29,186 nucleotides of DNA from an uncultured Eubacteriales bacterium (GCA_900549865.1 URPU01000020.1:1-29186); one strand, 5' to 3'; counted from the first letter of the stretch, positions 8,563 through 16,534 are shown. Numbers and translations: made by a program. Notes: generated by a model from the letters alone, not told the origin.

Positions 8563-9573
8563 CTACCTCCGGCTTTTCAGCTTCCGGTATGCCAGCGGGG
8601 TCACGCCCTCAAAGCGCTTGAAGAGCTTGACAAAATAGCTCACGTCCATAAAGCCCAGCGCGGCGGCGATGGCGCTCACGCTGTCGGGCGTATCGCGCAG
8701 CAGCTCCTTTGCGCGCTCCACCTTGCGGCGGTTGACATAGTCGGTGTAGTTTTCGCCCGTGTCGTGCTGAAAAAGACGCGAGAAGTAGCTTCGGCTCAAA
8801 TGGCAGAGCGACGCCATTTCATGCATGGGTATCATCTCGTGCAGGTGCTCTTCAATGTACACGACCGCGGGATAGACCAAGCTGCTTTTCTGCACTGCCG
8901 CCGCCGCGCCGCCGCTCTCCTCCGCATCGGTCAGCGCGTGTATTTCGACCGGCGCGTCAGCGCCGTCACGGTCAGCGCCGTCGCGGAGACCGCGCAGCCG
9001 CCATTCGTAGCTCATCATCTGTGCGCGGCGGTCCACCGCGCACTCGACGATATACTGTACAACGGCGTTTATCATGTCCGCAATGCCGCGTATGCGCTCG
9101 TACTCCATCTCCGGCAGCCGCTGGTACAGCTCGCGCAGATCGGGCTGCAGGGCGCTCACCTCGTCGTCCGCGCGGAAGGAGCTTATCTCGTTGACAAGGC
9201 GCTCCACCCCCGCGTCCGACCCGTTCGAGACGCGCACCTGACCGAACATCACCGCGCCCAGATACTGATCGCCCACGGTTACGGGCACGGCAACGTCCAC
9301 GATGCCGCAGTGGCACAGGTAGATGAACGGCTGATTGAGCCGCACAGCCTCCAGTCCGGCGAGCGAGTCGCACCGCTGGCAGCGCTTGCGGGTGATGGGA
9401 TTTTCGCGGATGATGCTGCAAAACTCCGTGCGCATGCTGTGCTTTGTGAGAGGCGTGCCCTTATAGTCTATCGTGATTATGGCAGTGCCCGTCTCTTTTG
9501 CGAGCTGATCCTGAACAGCCTCCCAGCGGGATATGTCCAATATGGATTTTATGTCGAATTTACCTTTGCTCAT
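8563..9573 (-). CDS. PocR-domain AraC-family transcription regulator
   Basis: 336 residues. The N-terminal half (about 8-165) is a PocR sensory domain, marked by FCSIIRENPITRKRCQRCD and YLCHCGIVDVAVPV with their conserved cysteines and VMFGQVR. The C-terminal 100 residues are a two-helix-turn-helix AraC domain (SRSYFSRLFQHDTGENYTDYV, then IAAALGFMDVSYFVKLFKRF). PocR domains in Enterobacteria and Clostridia respond to small diols or related ligands and control propanediol or glycerol use. With egsA and glpK 2.5 kb downstream on the same strand, control of the glycerol phosphate genes is a reasonable guess. A weak ribosome site (AAGG) precedes the ATG. Confidence 0.85.
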   Translation of the reverse strand: MSKGKFDIKSILDISRWEAVQDQLAKETGTAIITIDYKGTPLTKHSMRTEFCSIIRENPITRKRCQRCDSLAGLEAVRLNQPFIYLCHCGIVDVAVPVTVGDQYLGAVMFGQVRVSNGSDAGVERLVNEISSFRADDEVSALQPDLRELYQRLPEMEYERIRGIADMINAVVQYIVECAVDRRAQMMSYEWRLRGLRDGADRDGADAPVEIHALTDAEESGGAAAAVQKSSLVYPAVVYIEEHLHEMIPMHEMASLCHLSRSYFSRLFQHDTGENYTDYVNRRKVERAKELLRDTPDSVSAIAAALGFMDVSYFVKLFKRFEGVTPLAYRKLKSRR

Positions 9574-9627
9574 CGGAAAATACCTTAAAAAAATGTCTGC
9601 GCTATTCTGCGCTGTCTTTATTAAGCT

Positions 9628-9656
9628 ATTATGCGTTAGGAGAATAGGCTTGTCAT
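9628..9656 (-). promoter_or_regulatory. Promoter of the PocR-AraC gene
   Basis: ATGACA (9656-9651), 17-base spacer, CATAAT (9633-9628), minus strand, about 55 bases before the start codon. Confidence 0.55.
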
Positions 9657-9704
9657 TCGATTAACGGACGGATTTATATGACGGATTTGCGGTAAAATCA
9701 TGCT

Positions 9705-9720
9705 CAATATGACAATATTG
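9705..9720. promoter_or_regulatory. Perfect inverted repeat upstream of the PocR-AraC promoter
   Basis: CAATAT-GACA-ATATTG lies about 50 bases upstream of the -35 box of the regulator gene, a usual place for an activator or autoregulatory site. Confidence 0.4.
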
Positions 9721-9733
9721 CACTTGACGCGCT

Positions 9734-10876
9734 TCACCCGCCTGTCGCGGGCAGGGTCTGCTCGTACACTATGCCGCAGGTGACGCACTGCGCAACGGAG
9801 CGCCCCGGGGCTGCGGCGGTCGCAGCGGTGTAGCTCTGTTGCACCCACTTGTGCACATGCTCGCACACGCCCGCGCCGTGCCCGCTGCCCGTGCACAGGG
9901 GCTTTAAGCAGTTTTCGCATACTCCGTGTTCTCCGCCGTCGGTGACGCAGTGCCCGGCGATGCCGCATTCCGCGACGGCGTGCACCGCCGCGTCGTAGTC
10001 CGCCTCGCAGCTGTAGTGCCCGCACGCCAGCATGTGCAGCGTGCAGCCCTGATCGCTGCCGCACGCGGGGCATATGCACTCCGCCGTCAGACTGCCGTCT
10101 GTGCCCTTGATCACGCGCACGCTCAGCTTTTGAAGCTGCTCTCCGAGGCTGTTTTTGAAGCTTATGACGGCGCGCCCCGCCCCGATGGGAACGAGCGCGG
10201 CGCTGTCCGGCAGATACACCGTCTGCGGCCGCAGGTTCACGACCGTCAGGCCGTTCAGCGCCGTCAGCGTCTCCTTTACCGCGCGTACCGCCTCGCCATC
10301 CGGCTCCAGCTCGAAGCTGACGCTTTCGTTCACGCCCCAGTCATCGCCGCCGTGCGCGAGATAATCCTCCGCCATGCTCATGGCGGAGGCGCGCAGCGCG
10401 CCGTATACGGCCTGTCCGCCCATGCTTATCACGGTTCCGCCGCGGCTGCGCGTCAGGGTTATCACGCCTGCCGCGTCGCCCTCCTCGCCGCGGACGGGCG
10501 TCCTCTCCGGCTTCTGCGCCGTCAGGCCGCGTGAATATACGCCCGTGAACTGTCCGGCATCGTCAAAGTCCGCGGCTGTCACGGTCTCGCCCCCGGCAAA
10601 GCTCACGCCGCGCCGGTTCCTCTCGCGCGTCGTGAAGAAGTCCTTCAGCACGATGCGTGCGTTGGCAAAATACATGCACATGTCGTTGTCCTCGCGCGTG
10701 AGGGAGTCGAGCGCCGCAAGGTAAAACTCCGCCGTATATCCGCCGCCTTCGCCGCCCGCAGCCACGTACACTATCTGCCCCATGCCGGGACGCGAAAGCG
10801 CATCCTCCGCAAATGAAGCAGGGGAGAGGCACAGCAGTATTGCCAGCGCCGTAAGCGCCGCCGCAATTCGTTTCAT
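9734..10876 (-). CDS. Secreted Cys-rich protein of unknown function
   Basis: 380 residues with a signal peptide (cleavage likely after SFA near 23). Residues 30-270 form a soluble part I do not recognise. The last 120 residues hold fourteen cysteines and several histidines, with CxxC pairs CPAC, CENC and CVTC, suggesting bound metal (zinc-ribbon-like) or disulfides. The protein ends LPATGG: an LPxTG-like sequence but with no membrane segment or basic tail after it, so sortase anchoring is doubtful. It starts 46 bases after the pyrimidine phosphorylase gene with a strong GGAGGGAG ribosome site, so the two are probably cotranscribed, though no shared role is evident. Confidence 0.65.
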   Translation of the reverse strand: MKRIAAALTALAILLCLSPASFAEDALSRPGMGQIVYVAAGGEGGGYTAEFYLAALDSLTREDNDMCMYFANARIVLKDFFTTRERNRRGVSFAGGETVTAADFDDAGQFTGVYSRGLTAQKPERTPVRGEEGDAAGVITLTRSRGGTVISMGGQAVYGALRASAMSMAEDYLAHGGDDWGVNESVSFELEPDGEAVRAVKETLTALNGLTVVNLRPQTVYLPDSAALVPIGAGRAVISFKNSLGEQLQKLSVRVIKGTDGSLTAECICPACGSDQGCTLHMLACGHYSCEADYDAAVHAVAECGIAGHCVTDGGEHGVCENCLKPLCTGSGHGAGVCEHVHKWVQQSYTAATAAAPGRSVAQCVTCGIVYEQTLPATGG

Positions 10877-10922
10877 GCCTCTCCCTCCGTTCCGTATGCG
10901 AATGTGGTATACGTAATTCGGT

Positions 10923-12227
10923 TTACATAATTATTTGCTTTATAAGCGGCGCACGCTGCACGGGCGCTTCGCTGAACTCATAGCACCGCACGAGGCTCTC
11001 TGCCGCGCGCTGTGCGCCCTCCATATCCGCCGCGTGTATCTCCGCGATGGCCTCGCCCGCTTCGACGCGGTCGCCGACCTTCTTGCGCAGGATGAAGCCG
11101 ACGGACAGGTCGATGCTGCTCTCCTTCGTCACTCTTCCGCCGCCGAGGTGCATCGACACGAGCCCCGCGTCGTCCGCCTCAATGTGGGAAACATAGCCGC
11201 TTACGGGGGCCTTGGCCTCAATGACGACCGGGGCCGCCGGGAGGCGCGCCGTGTCTGTTACGTCATGCCTGTCGCCGCCCTGACCTTCCACAAGGTCGCC
11301 CAGCTTTGCAAGCGCCGTGCCGTCGTCCACGGCCTTCTGCAGCATCACGCGCGCCTCTTCCCGGCTCTGCGCCAGTCCGCCCGCCGTGAGTATGCAGCCG
11401 CCCAGCGTCAGGCAGAGCTCCAGCAGGTCGCCCTTCGTCTCACCCTTGAGCACGCTTATGGCCTCCTTGACCTCCAGCGCGTTGCCCACGGCGCAGCCGA
11501 GGGGCTGATCCATGTCCGTGATAACGGCGGCGCACCTGCGCCCCGCGCCCTTGCCGATGTCCACCATCGTCTGCGCCAGCACACGCGCCTCTTCCTCCGT
11601 CTTCATGAACGCGCCGGAGCCGCACTTGACGTCCAGCACGATAACATCCGCCCCGGAGGACAGCTTCTTCGACATGATGGAGCTTGCTATCAGCGGCACG
11701 CTGGGCACGGTGCCCGTCACGTCGCGCAGCGCGTAAAGCTTCTTGTCCGCCGGATCGAGGTCTGCCGTCTGCCCGATTATCGCAATGCCGAGGCGGTTCA
11801 CGTTTTCAAAGAACTGCTCGTCGCTCAGCGCGGTGGAGAAGCCGGGGAAGCTCTCCAGCTTGTCTATCGTGCCGCCGGTGTGGCCGAGGCCGCGCCCGGA
11901 CATTTTTGCGATCTTCACCCCGCACGCGGCCACCATGGGGCACAAAATAAGACTCGTCTTGTCGCCGACGCCGCCGGTGGAGTGCTTGTCGCCCTTTATG
12001 CCCTTTATCGGGCTCAGGTCGAGCGTGTCGCCGGAGTGCATCATGGAAAGCGTGAGATCCAGCGTCTCATCCTTGTCCATGCCGACGAAGAGTATCGCCA
12101 TGCACATCGCGGACATCTGGTAATCCGGGATAAGCCCGCGCGTGTAGTTCTGCACCATGAAGTCTATTTCCTCGGCGGAAAGCTTCCCGCCGTCACGTTT
12201 TTTCGCTATAAGGTCGGTCATCTGCAT
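10923..12227 (-). CDS. pdp: Pyrimidine-nucleoside phosphorylase
   Basis: Splits thymidine, deoxyuridine or uridine with phosphate into base and (deoxy)ribose 1-phosphate in the cytoplasm. The chosen ATG at 12227 has GGAGG eight bases ahead and gives 434 residues, the usual length of Gram-positive PyNP; an upstream in-frame start at 12257 lacks a ribosome site. Visible are GDKHSTGGVGDKTSL (phosphate and nucleoside site), KMSGRGLGHTGGTIDKLES, DVTGTVPSVPLIASSIMSKK and DVKCGSGAFMKT, then the C-terminal domain (about 335-434). Thymidine phosphorylase DeoA is the close alternative name. Own promoter at 12271-12299. Confidence 0.93.
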   Translation of the reverse strand: MQMTDLIAKKRDGGKLSAEEIDFMVQNYTRGLIPDYQMSAMCMAILFVGMDKDETLDLTLSMMHSGDTLDLSPIKGIKGDKHSTGGVGDKTSLILCPMVAACGVKIAKMSGRGLGHTGGTIDKLESFPGFSTALSDEQFFENVNRLGIAIIGQTADLDPADKKLYALRDVTGTVPSVPLIASSIMSKKLSSGADVIVLDVKCGSGAFMKTEEEARVLAQTMVDIGKGAGRRCAAVITDMDQPLGCAVGNALEVKEAISVLKGETKGDLLELCLTLGGCILTAGGLAQSREEARVMLQKAVDDGTALAKLGDLVEGQGGDRHDVTDTARLPAAPVVIEAKAPVSGYVSHIEADDAGLVSMHLGGGRVTKESSIDLSVGFILRKKVGDRVEAGEAIAEIHAADMEGAQRAAESLVRCYEFSEAPVQRAPLIKQIIM

Positions 12228-12270
12228 GTGTGTGTCCTCCGCATATAAACTTATCAAAAAAGTATCTTAT

Positions 12271-12299
12271 ATTATACAACATTTTTCGCCCCGGCTCAA
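12271..12299 (-). promoter_or_regulatory. Promoter of pdp
   Basis: TTGAGC (12299-12294), 17-base spacer, TATAAT (12276-12271), minus strand. The -35 box overlaps the stop codon region of the upstream gene. Confidence 0.7.
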
Positions 12300-12898
12300 T
12301 ACCTGAACAGCATATAAATCCGCCCGTTTATCTTTTTTATCACGGCCCCCGGCGCATCGCGGCGCAGCTCGGCCGGGATGGCGACTATGCTGCCCCGCCC
12401 GTCAAAGGCCGTCAGCGTTCCGTCCGGGCGCGAAAACCACAGAAGCCCATCCTCGCCGTCCTTATTTTCCGACGCTTCCGTATTGTGCGTGTCGTATTCT
12501 GGCTCCGTCTCGGCCCCGCCCCCGGCGCTGTCCGCGCGTGGCTCATCCGATAACTGTACGCTCTCCGCCTCCGCCTCCGCTTTCGCAGATGCGCCGTCGG
12601 TATTTCCTTCGGCGGCCCTGCCACCCTCCGCCGTCGTGCACAGCCCGGCCGGGGCCGCGTATTCTATCACCTCCGGTATCCGGCGCAGCTCGCTTCGGCT
12701 GAGTCTGCGCCGTAGGTACAGCCCGCCGCTCCACGGCTGCATAACGCCCAGATAGCCCTCCCTGCCGCCGCCGTATACGGACAGGCGCAGCAGCTCCCCG
12801 CACCCCGGCAGAGTGGCCTCGAACACCGTGAAAAGGCCGTCCTCCGTGACCGTCAGACTGCCCGCGGCATTGCCGTCTATAATGATCGGATGCTCCAT
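12296..12898 (-). CDS. Unknown protein with acidic low-complexity linker
   Basis: 200 residues from the ATG at 12898, chosen because AAGGCGG lies seven bases ahead; a GTG two codons upstream is less well placed. I do not recognise the family. An N-terminal beta-rich part (about 1-85, with a WSGGLYLRRRLSRSELRRIPE segment) and a short C-terminal beta part (about 150-200) are joined by about 65 residues dominated by A, E, G, S and D. No signal peptide or membrane segment is visible. It follows the MazF gene across a terminator. Possibly a cytoplasmic protein with two small domains that fold together. Confidence 0.6.
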   Translation of the reverse strand: MEHPIIIDGNAAGSLTVTEDGLFTVFEATLPGCGELLRLSVYGGGREGYLGVMQPWSGGLYLRRRLSRSELRRIPEVIEYAAPAGLCTTAEGGRAAEGNTDGASAKAEAEAESVQLSDEPRADSAGGGAETEPEYDTHNTEASENKDGEDGLLWFSRPDGTLTAFDGRGSIVAIPAELRRDAPGAVIKKINGRIYMLFRY

Positions 12899-12916
12899 AT
12901 GCACACCGCCTTGCTC

Positions 12917-12951
12917 AAAAAAAGTTCCCGCTCAATTTTATGAGCGGGAAC
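12917..12951 (-). terminator. Terminator of the mazF gene
   Basis: Minus strand: GTTCCCGCTCA (12951 side) pairs with TGAGCGGGAAC, followed by seven T residues (12923-12917). It lies 18 bases after the mazF stop. Confidence 0.85.
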
Positions 12952-12968
12952 CTGCCGATATTTCAATT

Positions 12969-13313
12969 TCAGGTGCCAAGGCCGAAGCTGACGGCCAGCG
13001 CGTTGTCAACGGCGGTCATCGTGCCCTCGTCCAGCCTGCCCATCCGCTCGCGCAGACGGGATTTGTCTATGGTGCGTATCTGCTCAAGCAGGATAACGCT
13101 GTCCCGATTAAGCCCCACGCTTTGGGCTGTCAGCTCAATGTGGGTCGGCAGACGCGCCTTGCCTATCTGGCTTGTGATGGCGGCGGCAATAACGGTGGGG
13201 CTGTGTTTATTGCCGGTGTCGTTCTGCACTATGAGAACAGGGCGCATCCCGCCCTGCTCACTGCCCACGACGGGGCTCAGATCGGCGTAATAGATATCTC
13301 CTCGTTTGACCAT
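12969..13313 (-). CDS. mazF: MazF/EndoA-type mRNA interferase
   Basis: 114 residues from the ATG at 13313, which has GGAG ten bases ahead; a GTG three codons earlier would overlap that site. The sequence is a typical Endo[22 protein letters not shown], catalytic Arg24 in RPVLI, Thr47 in AITS, and LPTHIEL. Such enzymes cut single-stranded mRNA at short sites (UACAU in B. subtilis EndoA). Usually a MazE antitoxin gene precedes it; here the 94 bases upstream hold no such gene, only a dyad symmetry, so the cognate antitoxin must lie elsewhere or be absent. It has its own terminator. Confidence 0.93.
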   Translation of the reverse strand: MVKRGDIYYADLSPVVGSEQGGMRPVLIVQNDTGNKHSPTVIAAAITSQIGKARLPTHIELTAQSVGLNRDSVILLEQIRTIDKSRLRERMGRLDEGTMTAVDNALAVSFGLGT

Positions 13314-13344
13314 TTGTTTCACACTCCGTGAAAATGATAGCCCA

Positions 13345-13359
13345 TTACATCATATGTAA
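13345..13359. promoter_or_regulatory. Dyad symmetry upstream of mazF
   Basis: TTACAT-CAT-ATGTAA, a perfect inverted repeat 32 bases before the mazF start. It may be an operator. It also carries TACAT on both strands, which is the DNA form of the EndoA cut site UACAU. Confidence 0.4.
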
Positions 13360-13407
13360 CAGCACTACAATTTTCCCACGTTGTGTGAACTTTTATACAT
13401 ACGCTCC

Positions 13408-14139
13408 TCAGATTATGAAGCCGCCGTCCACGCCCAGCACCTGCCCCGTGACGTATTCGGCCCCGGCAAGGTACAGTATCCCCTCGGCGATCTCCTCCGG
13501 CCGGCCAAGGCGGCCCAGCGGCACGGCGTCGCGCGCAAGCATATCCAGCGTCTCATCGCCGAGGACCTTCACCATGTCCGTGTCTATGACGCCCGGCGCG
13601 ATGCAGTTGACGCGTATGCCCGTTGGCGCAAGCTCCGCCGCAAGTGAGCGTGACAGCCCGATTATTGCGTGCTTCGTCGCGGCGTATGCCGTTTCGCAGG
13701 ATGCGCCGTGACTGCCCCATATGGAGCTGACGTTTATTATGCAGCCTGCGTGCGCGTGCAGCATGTGCCCCAGCACGGCCTGCGTCGTGTTGAAGCAGCC
13801 GCCGAGGTTGACGTCGAATATCCTCTGCCAGTATTCCGGCGTGATGTCCTGAAACTGCTGCTGCTTGGCGACGCCCGCGTTGTTCACAAGCAGCGTCACC
13901 GGGCCGAAGCAGCTTTCAATGCGCCGCACCATCTCCTGCACGGCGCCGCGGTCGGAAACGTCGGCCTGCACGCTCATCACGCGGCAGCCCTCGTCCTTCA
14001 GCGCCGCCTCCAGCGCAAGCGCCTTGTCGCGGCGCTCTATATAGTTTATGCACACGGCCCAGCCGCGGCGCGCAAGCAGCGCGGCCGTCGCTGCGCCTAT
14101 GCCCCTTGACGAGCCTGTCACCAGTGCGACCTTTTCCAT
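13408..14139 (-). CDS. FabG-like short-chain dehydrogenase/reductase
   Basis: 243 residues from the ATG at 14139 (GGGAGG seven bases ahead); a longer in-frame reading would overlap the upstream gene. Classic SDR features: TGSSRGIG (8-15) for NAD(P), VNNAGV, the catalytic Ser in INVSSIWG and the Tyr-x3-Lys in AYAATK, and the end VTGQVLGVDGGFII typical of 3-oxoacyl-ACP reductases. The gene lies 13 bases after a PlsC-like acyltransferase and is cotranscribed with it, which supports a lipid role, but the exact keto substrate cannot be read from sequence. Confidence 0.85.
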   Translation of the reverse strand: MEKVALVTGSSRGIGAATAALLARRGWAVCINYIERRDKALALEAALKDEGCRVMSVQADVSDRGAVQEMVRRIESCFGPVTLLVNNAGVAKQQQFQDITPEYWQRIFDVNLGGCFNTTQAVLGHMLHAHAGCIINVSSIWGSHGASCETAYAATKHAIIGLSRSLAAELAPTGIRVNCIAPGVIDTDMVKVLGDETLDMLARDAVPLGRLGRPEEIAEGILYLAGAEYVTGQVLGVDGGFII

Positions 14140-14152
14140 ATCGCGCCTCCCG

Positions 14153-14959
14153 TCAGACGGCCGCGGCCGCAAGGTGTCGGGATATAAGCTCGCTGCTGTA
14201 CCGGGCAAGCTCATTCGTGCTCATGGCCTTCACCTTTTCCGCCGGGATAAGCTCAAGAATGTCGAGATATACATCCGTCACGCGGCGCAGGACATTCTTC
14301 GTGATGTTCTCCGTGCCGCGGATGCATGCCACGGCCAGCGGCGCGTCCGCCTTCTGCGCGATCTTGAACGAACCCGCATGGAAGGGGAGAAGCTCCCCGT
14401 CATGGCTGCGCGTGCCCTCCGGATATATACCGATGGAGCACACCCCGCGCTTGACATAGTCCGCGGCCTGCAAGATGGTTTTCAGGGCCTTGCGGTCGTT
14501 CTCCCTGTCGATGGGGAGGCAGCCCGCACCCTGCGCCAGCCGCCCCACGAAGGGCAGCTTCATGTTGGACACCTTTGAAATAAAGAAAAGGTTGTATTTT
14601 TTCAGCTTGTTCAGCGTGATTAACGGGTCGTAGCCCGAGCGATGGTTGCACACAAAGACAAAGCGCGTGCAGTCCGGCAGCTTTTCAAGCCCAGTTATGT
14701 GCGTGCGCACCCAGCTGTAGCCGAGTATGAGCCCCGTCGCTCCCACGCAGGCGGAGCGGCACAGCGCGTTCTGCTTCGTCAGCGGCTTGGTGCTGCCCAC
14801 GAACAGCGACAGCAGCGCCAGCGCCAGCACGTACAGCAGGTTCAGCGCCACAAAGCACCCCGCGAACATCAGCACGCCCTTCCACATCATGGCGCCCGCC
14901 GCGCGCACATATATGAAAGCAACGACCACGGCGATGGCCAGAAAAGCGATGATAAGCAT
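14153..14959 (-). CDS. PlsC-like 1-acylglycerol-3-phosphate acyltransferase
   Basis: 268 residues from the ATG at 14959, which has AGAGG eight bases ahead; a TTG upstream is not needed. Two N-terminal membrane segments (about 2-18 and 28-54) are followed by the acyltransferase domain with catalytic NHRSGYD (His106, Asp111), the FVGRLAQGAGCLPIDREND block and the phosphate-binding YPEGTRS. Members acylate lysophosphatidic acid at sn-2 on the inner membrane face to give phosphatidic acid. First gene of a pair with the FabG-like reductase. Confidence 0.88.
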   Translation of the reverse strand: MLIIAFLAIAVVVAFIYVRAAGAMMWKGVLMFAGCFVALNLLYVLALALLSLFVGSTKPLTKQNALCRSACVGATGLILGYSWVRTHITGLEKLPDCTRFVFVCNHRSGYDPLITLNKLKKYNLFFISKVSNMKLPFVGRLAQGAGCLPIDRENDRKALKTILQAADYVKRGVCSIGIYPEGTRSHDGELLPFHAGSFKIAQKADAPLAVACIRGTENITKNVLRRVTDVYLDILELIPAEKVKAMSTNELARYSSELISRHLAAAAV

Positions 14960-14998
14960 ATTGAAAACCTCTTTTTCCGTCAATGAATAACGGAAAAT

Positions 14999-15026
14999 AT
15001 AATAGCACTTTAAAAGCGTTTGCCAA
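14999..15026 (-). promoter_or_regulatory. Promoter of the plsC-like gene
   Basis: TTGGCA (15026-15021), 16-base spacer, TATTAT (15004-14999), minus strand. The divergent plus promoter begins about 50 bases away. Confidence 0.55.
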
Positions 15027-15076
15027 GGGATATTTTAATTTTTTGATGGAAAGTTTACAAATATTCTTCCCGCCCC

Positions 15077-15105
15077 TTGACAAGCGCCGCGCTTGCCTAT
15101 ACCAT
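15077..15105 (+). promoter_or_regulatory. Promoter of the S24-like gene
   Basis: TTGACA (15077-15082), 17-base spacer, TACCAT (15100-15105). Perfect -35 box, four of six in the -10. Confidence 0.5.
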
Positions 15106-15134
15106 GTCTGTGAGTGCGGAAGGAGGGGAGACGT

Positions 15135-15485
15135 ATGTTGTCTGACGGCTATGAGCTTGTGGAGCGCGATGGCGCGCCCGACGGGGTGGACTTCTGCCTC
15201 ACTGTGACGGATGACTGCATGGAGCCGTACATTCGCCGCGGCGAACGCGTATATGTGCAGGCCTCCGCCGCCCCCGGCGAGTTTGAGGCCGGGATCTTCA
15301 TGCTCTCCGGACGGGTGTACTGCCGCCAGTGGTGTGAGGATTACACCGGCACGGTGCATCTCCTTGCCGCGAATCCCGCCCGGCAGGACGCGAACATCGC
15401 CGTGCCGAAGGCGGCGCTTTCCAAGCTTGCCTGTCTTGGCCGCGTAATGACCGGCGCGAAGCTTCCGCGCCCGGCTTATATGTAG
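15135..15485 (+). CDS. Stand-alone S24/LexA-fold protein with Cys in place of catalytic Ser
   Basis: 116 residues from the ATG at 15135, which has AAGGAGGGG ahead; an earlier in-frame ATG at 15114 overlaps that site. The whole protein matches the C-terminal S24 domain of LexA/UmuD/phage repressors: VTDDCMEPYIRRGERVYV, then AGIFMLSGRVYCRQW and LLAANPA. The serine normally preceding Met-x-P is Cys28, and the lysine of the usual VKR-type strand is Arg64 in YCRQW, so the Ser-Lys dyad is missing. There is no DNA-binding domain. It may be a non-cleaving partner or regulator. Followed by a membrane protein gene on the same strand. Confidence 0.7.
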   Translation: MLSDGYELVERDGAPDGVDFCLTVTDDCMEPYIRRGERVYVQASAAPGEFEAGIFMLSGRVYCRQWCEDYTGTVHLLAANPARQDANIAVPKAALSKLACLGRVMTGAKLPRPAYM

Positions 15486-15514
15486 TTTTAATCCGGCGTA
15501 TATGTAGTTTTAAT
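15471..15514 (+). repeat. 22-base tandem duplication at the end of the S24-like gene
   Basis: Two adjacent units, 15471-15492 and 15493-15514, identical except one base (CCGGCT/CCGGCG then TATATGTAGTTTTAAT). The first includes the gene's stop codon TAG, so the duplication left the protein unchanged. Confidence 0.85.
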
Positions 15515-15574
15515 AAAAAATGAATATATGAAATTAAAATAAAAATTATCGGTTTATCGGTTTGGAGGAAACTT

Positions 15575-16480
15575 ATGCTTTTTAAGGTCTGTATCAAACG
15601 CTTCCGCTGGGCGCTGTACTGCGGCGTTATCTTTGTCGCCCTCGTCTATCTGACGAACATTATCGGCGGCGACGCCGGCGGCGCGATAGGCGCGATATGC
15701 TTTTTCCTGTTCGCCCCGGCGACGCTCATTCTGTTCATTTGGGCCATCGTGAAGGCCGTGCAGGACGTTGCCGCCGTGCGCGTCCGCGGTGAAGCGCCGC
15801 CCGTGGATGAGCCAGGCGTCGTTAGCGTGTGGTTCTCGCGCATGGGCGATAAGCTCAAAAATGAGCGCGCGGCCTTTGCCGCGCTCGACGCGCACGGGCG
15901 GCGGCGCTGCGTCATAATGCGCGTGATAGGCGCGCTTCTGGCAGTGGGCGGCTTTGCGATGTACTTTTTTGATATCGTCATCATCGCAACGCTTGTTCTC
16001 ATCGCGGGGCTTGCGCTGTGGATGATGGCTCTGCCCACCTCGTACAATGAGGCTGTGGACGGGGCGAAGATGCTGACCTGCCCCGCGGGGCTGGACATGG
16101 ACGCCCTCTGCCGCGGACTTGAGACGCTGGATACACCGCTTGGCACGCCGTATCTTGCGAATGTGAAATTCGTGAAGGGCAAGTCGCTGGTGTTCGGCCC
16201 GGATAGCGACGGCACGTTCATTTACCTCTATAAGACCGCGGACGGGCGGCGCATGTACATGGCCGTGAACCCGATAGGGGAGTTTGTGCAGGAGGCGCTG
16301 ACGAAGCGCCTGCGCGCCCCGTATGAGCTGCGCGCGGATGAGGCGACGCAGGCCGCCGATGGCGGCGTCGTCTACGAGGAGACGGATCCCGACGCCCTGC
16401 TGGATGAGCTTTTCTCCGTCGTCAGCAAGTATATCAGCACCGGCGTCATCGCCCCGACGCAGCACGTAAAGCCGCTGTAA
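15575..16480 (+). CDS. Unknown membrane protein
   Basis: 301 residues, strong ribosome site TTGGAGGAAACTT. Two membrane segments near the N-terminus (about 13-31 and 36-64), a basic cytoplasmic loop, two more (about 113-131 and 134-152), then a soluble C-terminal domain of about 150 residues with a YKTADGRRMYMAVNPIGEFV beta segment. I do not recognise the family. It lies 89 bases after the S24-like gene with no terminator between, so the two may be cotranscribed; a terminator follows at 16487. Confidence 0.65.
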   Translation: MLFKVCIKRFRWALYCGVIFVALVYLTNIIGGDAGGAIGAICFFLFAPATLILFIWAIVKAVQDVAAVRVRGEAPPVDEPGVVSVWFSRMGDKLKNERAAFAALDAHGRRRCVIMRVIGALLAVGGFAMYFFDIVIIATLVLIAGLALWMMALPTSYNEAVDGAKMLTCPAGLDMDALCRGLETLDTPLGTPYLANVKFVKGKSLVFGPDSDGTFIYLYKTADGRRMYMAVNPIGEFVQEALTKRLRAPYELRADEATQAADGGVVYEETDPDALLDELFSVVSKYISTGVIAPTQHVKPL

Positions 16481-16486
16481 AATACG

Positions 16487-16516
16487 ATATCCACCCGCGA
16501 AAGCGGGTGGATATTT
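16487..16516. terminator. Bidirectional terminator
   Basis: ATATCCACCCGC (16487-16498), GAAA loop, GCGGGTGGATAT (16503-16514), then TTCT. It lies between convergent genes and can serve the plus-strand membrane protein gene and the minus-strand HAD gene. Confidence 0.8.
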
Positions 16517-16534
16517 CTATGATATGAACTTGCC

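Noticed and set aside
10935..12248. 437-codon plus-strand open frame opposite pdp
   Set aside because: Shadow of a clear pyrimidine nucleoside phosphorylase; composition dominated by H, R, A and L.
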